This document shows positions 58,036 to 64,000 of a stretch of DNA of 64,000 nucleotides, piece after piece (position 1 is the stretch's first letter; each line of letters opens with the position of its first letter). Where the stretch lies: NCBI RefSeq assembly GCF_037042905.1, contig NC_087251.1, forward strand, positions 47,130,373 through 47,194,372, read 5' to 3'. Position numbers and translations under genes: made by a program. The notes below the pieces were generated by a model. The model had not been told where the DNA came from. It did no database searches and saw only the letters and a program-made list of their open reading frames with translations. Source of the stretch: Lytechinus pictus. Taxonomy: Eukaryota; Echinodermata; Echinoidea; Temnopleuroida; Toxopneustidae.

Positions 58036-61000
58036 TAACTGGGGTAGAGCCTCAGTTTTTGATATACCTCTGATATCCAGACACATTTCCATTGCTGGAT
58101 AAGAAAGAAAAAAGAAGAGGGAGGATGAGGAAAAGGAGTGAAGGAGGATTTTGAAGAGGAGAAGGGGAATGAGAATGAGAGGGAGAAGAAGAAATCTACA
58201 TGGACACCTTGCATTCTATGTGAATTTGATGTATTCTAAAAGGAACCTCAACTCACAAATTTTGTTTCCAAAAAAATGTTACTTGCTACTGACCAGCAAT
58301 AAAATGGAAAATGTTTTCAGCCATGCATTAGCCTGAACGATGAGTACTACCACACAAAAACATTTGTCCTTGGTTTTTTAACCCCCGCTCCAAACCCACG
58401 GCAAAATATTGTAGATGTCAAACTCAGGAACTCAAATACGATGTAACTTCTTGAATCGTTTTATATGCACTGTATCAATTGGCGAGTGACCAAAGATTAA
58501 GGTTAATTCATTAGCTTACAATAGTGATAAAGAATGTCTTGAATAAAACATCTAAATAATAGGACCGTTTATTACAACAAATGAAAACCCTTTGAATTAA
58601 ATAAACAAGACTTTGATGAAGAATTTTTCTGTTTAATGTTCATTCCATTTGCATCAACCAATCTAACTCTTCAAACTGAAATTCACATAATAAAACTACA
58701 TAGAATTTCTCAATATACAGAAAAATCAAATGACAATATTTCAAGAATATTCTCCATAGGAGAGCAATGAGTGAATTAACAAAGTAATCAAGTTTACACT
58801 TTGAAATGGAATTACAAAATAGTATTTGATGAATTATAACTGAATTTAATACTTGCATTGATATCTTTCAAAGCAAAATCTGCAATTCTCTTCGGGCAAT
58901 TAGAAAACCACTGTGAGTTGGGACAGTGACTTATGTTGGCAATTTTCCAAAATAAACAACTAGCATCAAGCCGAAGTTTAGAAGAATCCTCCGACATTCA
59001 ATCAGAGTTTTTGTTTTATTTTGTTTTGTTTTTTGCACATTTTTTCCTCCATTAAGCTTGTCTTTTGTTCATTCTTGCATTTCCTCTTGAGGAGTGCAAG
59101 TTGAAAAATTTGAGCATCCCTTTAATACTTAGCAGCACCACTTAATGGGGAACATGACTTTGGATCAGAAGATTAAGATTAATACGGTACGTATTTGAGT
59201 TCAGGTTTTATGTTTGGCTTCATGAGCCAATTATTCCTTTGTTTCCTTTGGAGTTCTTATTGCAGAGCAAATGTCAATTGCACAGTTTTAAACTGTCATT
59301 ATGCCTGCCCAAAATGAAATAAAGAATGAATTCCCGACTCGAATATATAAGAGTACAGTCTATAATTAATGTTTCTTGGGTACTAGTAATACGATGGTCT
59401 CCAGTTGTGTGCAAAATGATTATGGTTTTTATTGCTAATGAATTAAATAATCATTGGTACAAATAGTAACATTTCAAAGGTAAGACCAGAAACAAGATAT
59501 TCATATGAAAGAAATTATTTTTCAGAATTTTTCATTTATATTGATAGATTATTTCTTATTTTAAAATGTTTTGATAAAAGTATATCAATAATCTAATTTC
59601 CTTGTCTTTTTAAAGGCAGTAAATATGAAAAGAATATTAAGTATATGGGTAAATTATTCCAGAATAATTATTTTATGGGCATTACAAGTATTACCCTCTC
59701 CAGTACCAGACAGTCTATAAATTTGAATGAATTTTTCCACTCATATTTATTTATTTTCTTATTAAAATGGAGTCATGTTGTATCAAAAGCCTACAGGCAC
59801 AAAGTTAGCTCAAATGGAAGAAAATCAAGAAATCAATTTCTTTTACTTTTGGTGAATGAAGACATTCCATATCTTCTAGAATAAACAATACGTATCACCA
59901 AAATTACATGGGTGAATAAATCAAGAGAAAATATTCAGCTTATGAATGCTAAAGAGGAATGAAGCAGATTAATTTCTGCATCATTTATGACCATGAACTC
60001 GTAATTTCACTGTAATATGTTTTTTGTTCATATATCCACCTTGTGTAATGTACAAATGTATATTATGTAAATGAAATAGTTGTGGAGTAATGTATAAAAT
60101 AATAAAAAAGAAAAGCCTACGAATCCATTCTGTGTACATTTGTGATCATTGCATAGAGATATTTCATACCACTATTTGGCAAATGATTATTACATTCTTT
60201 ATGCGTAATATTAAAAAAAAAAAATCTATGCAATTTTGCATTTGAGATTAATTCCTTGATTATCTTCTGGTAGATACTCTATTTTGCAACATCACAGTCT
60301 AACCTCTAAAACATGTTGCAAATTAAATAAATACAATTAATTTCAGCTGCTCTTTAACTCTAAAATCCCCCTCCAAAGCTCAATGCTGACAAATCTTGAA
60401 AAACAATTTACAGTTGAAGTTATTGGTTTGAATTTGACTTTAAAACCTTCAAGTATTGAATTAAAAAAGAATTTTGATTTTCTCTCATATGCTCTTTTGG
60501 TGATGATCTTAATTTCATAAAAGCAGTTTCTTTTTTAGTCATCTTAATGTCATCCTAAAACTCCTGCACTATATACACCATTGTCTCAATGCAATGGTGT
60601 AATAACTTCATCAATATGAAATTAAAAATCAAACACAGCTGCACTGTTAATAAGAGGGGGCATCCTTTCAGAGGAGCATTTCATGAAACTGTTATTGTTA
60701 GAAGATACTTGCATCTGATTGGCTCAGAGCAAATTAGTCAGTGAAAGTCACCGACAAAACTCTTCATGAAATGTGATACATATTCACATTCATTCCTGTC
60801 ATCTTGGTAACTAGGGAATATGGAAATATGCTTAAAACTTAGGGCCCTCTTTTATAACTTGGCCAAGATGTTACAAGCTACTGAAATGATGCCATTTCAT
60901 TGGCTAATAGTGAATTTGTCATGTAAACTCTGCATTTGTCATTGATAACACATTTTATTGAGCAAGCAGCATCAATTCTGTTCTTCCTGAAGTCCCATCT

Positions 61001-61150
61001 TACGATTTCATCAGTCATTCAGTATTTGCTCTCTCTCTAACCACCATACTGATCTCCATCTGCCTACATGTTGATTTAATCCCATCATCTTTTTATTGGT
61101 GTGGTGCTACCCTTATAAGGGATACTTGATATCCATCAAATTTCCTCCAA
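58036..61150. other. BRF1 3' UTR and intergenic sequence
   Basis: The first few hundred bases are BRF1 3' UTR (several AATAAA). Beyond that, AT-rich non-coding DNA; a weak inverted pair around GAGCATTTCATGAAACTGTT (60677) and CTCTTCATGAAATGTG (60760). No supportable exon. Confidence 0.5.
58298..58605 (+). terminator. BRF1: Candidate BRF1 polyadenylation signals
   Basis: AATAAA occurs at 58298-58303, 58542-58547 and 58600-58605, that is 263-565 nt after the stop codon. Any of them could end the transcript; sequence alone cannot choose between them. Confidence 0.5.
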
Positions 61151-61152
61151 GT

Positions 61153-61324
61153 GGGTGTTTCATAAAGCTGTTTGTAAGATACGAACAACTTTACGAATGA
61201 CTGGTTATCCTTCCTCAGGCGCTAAATCAACACCAATAAAACTTTGGTGTGTATCCTTTACCAGAAGGATCACCAGTCATTCGTAATGTTGCTCGGAATT
61301 TACAAACGGCTTCATGTAAACACC
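61153..61324. mobile_element. 172-bp hairpin MITE
   Basis: GGGTGTTTCATAAAGCTGTT and ACGAATGACTGGT on the left are mirrored by ACCAGTCATTCGTAA and AACGGCTTCATGTAAACACCC (right end, last 20 shown partly). Non-coding. Confidence 0.72.
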
Positions 61325-61499
61325 CAATGGAATATTTCAAAATGTTGCAATTGTCACCTTGATGTGGAGGCAAGGGTAAGAATCATTAATATTCTTTTGA
61401 CTTTTCATCATTTCCTGTTGCATACAGCGATGAAGGACCTCACCTTTGCTCCCTGTATCAGTAAATTAACTTGACTTTTCGTATAAGATTCCATCTTAA

Positions 61500-62008
61500 C
61501 AGAGATACTTTAAGACCATCACTTTCCTTGAGGCTGCTTGCATCACTGATGTTTTCTCTCTCCTTTCCTTCTTACCAGGATTTCAACAAATTCATTACTT
61601 TCTTTGAGGATGTTCACAGTTCATCTTCCTTTTATTATTCCTCCTTCTGTTATTCCTTCTGGAGCAAGACCCGTCACTGCTTGCTTCGAGGATGCTTGCA
61701 TCATTGCTCGTTCTGTTGACAAGATCTGTCTTTCTCCAATTGTTCCTCTGACTGTCCTTTTGATTACTTTCACTCCCAATTCCTTGATTGACATTTCATT
61801 CTGCCTTGCATTATTCTCCCCCTTCATTGGTTCTGCCAACGGATCTTCGTTTCTTGATATGATCCAACACCATGTCCTTGTTTGGATCTTCCCTCATCTC
61901 TTGCCGATCATAGATCCATCATCCTTCTGTTATTCCTCTCTCCGTCTTTCCTTCATGTATTCCTCCTTCCATCTTTCCTTCTGTTATTCCTCCCTTCTGT
62001 TTTTCCTT
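61500..62008. other. 3' flank of the CMTR1-like gene with degenerate duplications
   Basis: Contains repeated CTTCTGTTATTCC units (61645, 61928, 61978). At 61850-61925 there is a degraded copy of the last coding exon's end (CACCATGTCCTTG, then TCCCTCATCTCTTGC, GATCAT). TTTATT at 61631-61636 could be the minus-strand polyadenylation signal. Confidence 0.55.
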
Positions 62009-62150
62009 CTATAATACGACTCTCTGTTTCTTGATGTGATCCAGCACCATGTCCTTGGAGAGTTTGTTTGGTTCCTCCCTCATCTCTTGCAGATCATGAA
62101 GTCTGATCCCTTCCTCCCAGGCCCACAGCAACCGATGGATTCTACAAGCT
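62009..62150 (-). CDS. CMTR1: CMTR1-like last exon
   Basis: 142 nt after an ATCATTTTGCAG acceptor. Reads ACRIHRLLWAWEEGIRLHDL, then LSKDMVLDHIKKQRVVL, and ends in TAG at 62011-62009. Helical, charged. Confidence 0.65.
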
Positions 62151-63665
62151 CTGCAAAATGATGAAAATTAATAATAGATTAACATAAAAATACAGGGGGG
62201 GGAGGTGCGCTCCGTAATTTTCAAGATAGAATGGTGCACCTCATAGAATGCCTTCATGGGGCACATGGTAGAATACATTCATTTTGTGCTCTTTAAATGT
62301 TTGGTGAGAGGAAATGCCCTTCATTTGTGAGCATGTCAAATTTTTTTTCGGACAAATTCGCAACCTGTAAAAGTATGGGGCCGGATCCACACCTGAAAAT
62401 AGTGAATACCTGATGATACAAAATACGACGATCATTACCCCTCCAAGCTCGAACTTCCGCTTAATTCTGGCACAAAGTGCCATCAAGTAATTATTCCTGC
62501 CCACCTCACCTGGGTAGAGTGCAGCATCATGCGGATGAATTTCTTGCTGAATGAAAGCATTGATTGTATACCCTCACTTTGCCTAATTCCCTTTCAGTCT
62601 TAACCCCACAGTCTATTCCAGTTCAACTTTCAACCTAATAAAAAATTGGTGTTATTCAGTTTTATAGTCTTATTAAATAATTCTTATCCCAACAAGTTTA
62701 AAAATTTCCATTTTGTCTTATACCAACTTGGTCCAACACTGCATGGTCTATTTGATGACATATATCCTACATATATTCATACTATACTAGACAACCATGA
62801 AATGAAAGTATATAAAAATCACAAAGTCTGAACCATTCAACAGTTCAGTCATAATAATAATCATAAAGAACCATGATACATCAAAGTAGAAGAAAAACTA
62901 TTCTAGTACAATGAAAATATACTGTAAATTAGATTTCAGTGTTCTCAGATGATATATTCTGAGATGACACAAGAAGAACTCACTTGAATGAGGCAATGCT
63001 CTCTGGTGGGTACTCAAAGACAGATTTACGATTGCTCGTGTTGAAGAAATACAATCTCCTCTGAGATCTACTCCATTGCACTGTCCACGGATCTACACAC
63101 AATAAACAGTCAACTCATTATTTTACAAGTTTGACAATCAACAGCAATGGTTTTATGAACAACATGATATTGCAGACTGTCTGGATACACCGTAGACTAC
63201 TAAATCAACCTTCATAAGTCAAATAATTGCCTTTAGTTGGAACATTTTTTTTTTCAGAACAGAAAATGCAAACAATGATCCTATGCATCTTCCAAATTTA
63301 ATTTTGCTGCAGTCATGCAGATTTCTGTGGGCCCAAACAATGACTTGGGCAGATTCACCTGTAAATTCAGGAGCAACAGCAAAGTTCCATTTAAAAAAGA
63401 AAACCTTGCATCTGCTTCTTTGATAATTGCTTATAGAAAGGGTGAGAATTGTGATATGGTTTTGGCCGAGGATAAAGGCAAGGATTGGTGGTGTTCATTG
63501 GATATTTTGTTCCCAGAATACATGATATCGAATCATATAGAATTAGTCTTACCATTGCATGTCTTGATGAAGAATATTCCTTGTGGCATGTAATGTCTGC
63601 CATTATCAGTCCTGTAACACAGTCTTCTGTTCCTTCCTCCACCCTTCACCACAAGCATCACTAGT
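62009..63665 (-). CDS. CMTR1: Probable CMTR1 (cap-specific mRNA 2'-O-methyltransferase 1), C-terminal three exons
   Basis: Three exons (63665-63553, 63092-62984, 62150-62009) join in phase to 120 complete codons plus the stop; the 5' part lies beyond the window. The order is a strand-rich piece (LVMLVVKGGGRNRRLCYRTD), then a WW-like domain (PWTVQWSRSQRRLYFFNTSN, FEYPP), then a basic/acidic tail ending KKQRVVL. CMTR1 methylates the 2'-O of the first transcribed nucleotide (cap1) in the nucleus. Its human form ends with a guanylyltransferase-like domain, a WW domain at about 752-786, and some 50 further residues; the tail length here matches. The methyltransferase domain itself is not in view, so this is an identification from layout and partial motifs. 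It could be another WW protein. Confidence 0.62.
62151..62983. other. Intron of the CMTR1-like gene
   Basis: AT-rich intron with a G run at 62195-62203; no other feature recognised. Confidence 0.5.
62984..63092 (-). CDS. CMTR1: CMTR1-like penultimate exon: WW-like domain
   Basis: 109 nt after a TTTATTGTGTGTAG acceptor. Reads DPWTVQWSRSQRRLYFFNTS with FEYPPESIASFK. It has a first Trp, a central YFF aromatic cluster, and Phe in place of the second Trp of classical WW domains. Donor GTGAGT. Confidence 0.68.
63553..63665 (-). CDS. CMTR1: CMTR1-like antepenultimate exon
   Basis: 113 nt after a TTTTTCGTTGTCATTCAG acceptor. Reads LVMLVVKGGGRNRRLCYRTD and GRHYMPQGIFFIKTCN. Ends with one base before a GTAAGA donor. 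An alternative acceptor 5 nt downstream (ACTAG) cannot be excluded. A further upstream exon may lie near 63930-63971 (WFKGDQFKKLDENR) but its borders do not resolve. Confidence 0.6.
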
Positions 63666-64000
63666 CTGAATGACAACGAAAAAGACATTGGAACCATTAT
63701 GGGTAAAGTATATATTTGATGGATTCATTCACAACATGCAAATTTTCAATTAATGGCACTTGTTTAGAAATCACTTTGTGCAAAGTCTCTCTGACACCAG
63801 GAAATACTGATACAGATTTAAATTTTTCATTCAGTGAAACATGTGTAGAGAGATTAGTAACAAGTATGTGTGGACAGGTCCTCAAGTGCTCAAATGACAA
63901 ACAATATTCAAAGGAGATACAAGACGAACCCTGTTCTCATCTAATTTCTTGAACTGGTCTCCCTTGAACCACTTCGCAAAACCAATTTAGAGGATTGCTT
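63666..64000. other. CMTR1-like intron and possible upstream exon
   Basis: The minus strand near 63971-63930 reads WFKGDQFKKLDENR, which could be coding, but no donor with the right phase was found. The rest looks intronic. Confidence 0.3.

Noticed and set aside
61471..62014. Overlapping + strand frames near 61604-62014 (FCYSSLRLSFMYSSF)
   Set aside because: Pyrimidine-rich repeated CTTCTGTTATTCC units and the antisense of the CMTR1-like end; not protein-like.
63697..63900. 67-codon minus-strand frame as an extra CMTR1 exon
   Set aside because: No consensus splice sites in the needed phase and no recognisable motif.

Overview
This is a eukaryotic (animal) genomic window: AT-rich, intron-dense, crowded with short non-autonomous transposons. 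Gene content and repeat style suggest a marine invertebrate deuterostome, most likely an echinoderm such as a sea urchin; the species call is inference.

Three protein-coding loci can be supported. (1) BRF1, a TFIIIB subunit of RNA polymerase III, lies on the + strand as 16 coding exons from 7110 to 58035. The exons join in frame into 2340 nt (779 residues). (2) Intron 5 of BRF1 is 31.1 kb long and contains, on the opposite strand, a complete two-exon BTB-BACK-PHR gene of the BTBD6/BTBD3 group (29350-32034, 538 residues). As I recall, human BTBD6 also lies antisense within the BRF1 locus, so this nesting may be old. (3) The last three exons of a third gene run on the minus strand from 63665 to 62009. 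They encode a WW-like domain and C-terminal tail that fit the cap 2'-O-methyltransferase CMTR1. That gene converges tail-to-tail on BRF1.

Layout: 1-7109 is upstream sequence holding a 5'-truncated, broken LINE (1290-2985), an 830-bp inverted-repeat element (3344-4173) and the first of seven copies of a TTAA-flanked MITE. 7110-13136 holds BRF1 exons 1-5, a tRNA-derived SINE and a 580-bp palindromic insertion with 16-bp flanking repeats that looks Penelope-related. 13137-44260 is intron 5: a 1.2-kb minisatellite, nested MITEs, several hairpin elements, the antisense BTBD gene, and tandem arrays, one of which carries DR1-type nuclear-receptor half-site pairs. 44261-58035 holds exons 6-16, with introns largely made of MITEs, SINEs and a second Penelope-like insertion. 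58036-62008 is intergenic, and 62009-64000 is the CMTR1-like 3' end.

The most instructive non-genic structures are insertions whose target-site duplications can be read directly: two elements built from an AACCCCGTACTAT motif (3-bp TSDs, one with a paralogous empty site), a hAT-like element (8-bp TSD), a poly-G-ended element (8-bp TSD), two Penelope/hammerhead-like insertions (14- and 16-bp TSDs), and three TTAA-flanked MITE families that share an internal core. Exon ends were placed by eye from splice consensus, phase and recalled family sequence; no alignment was run.
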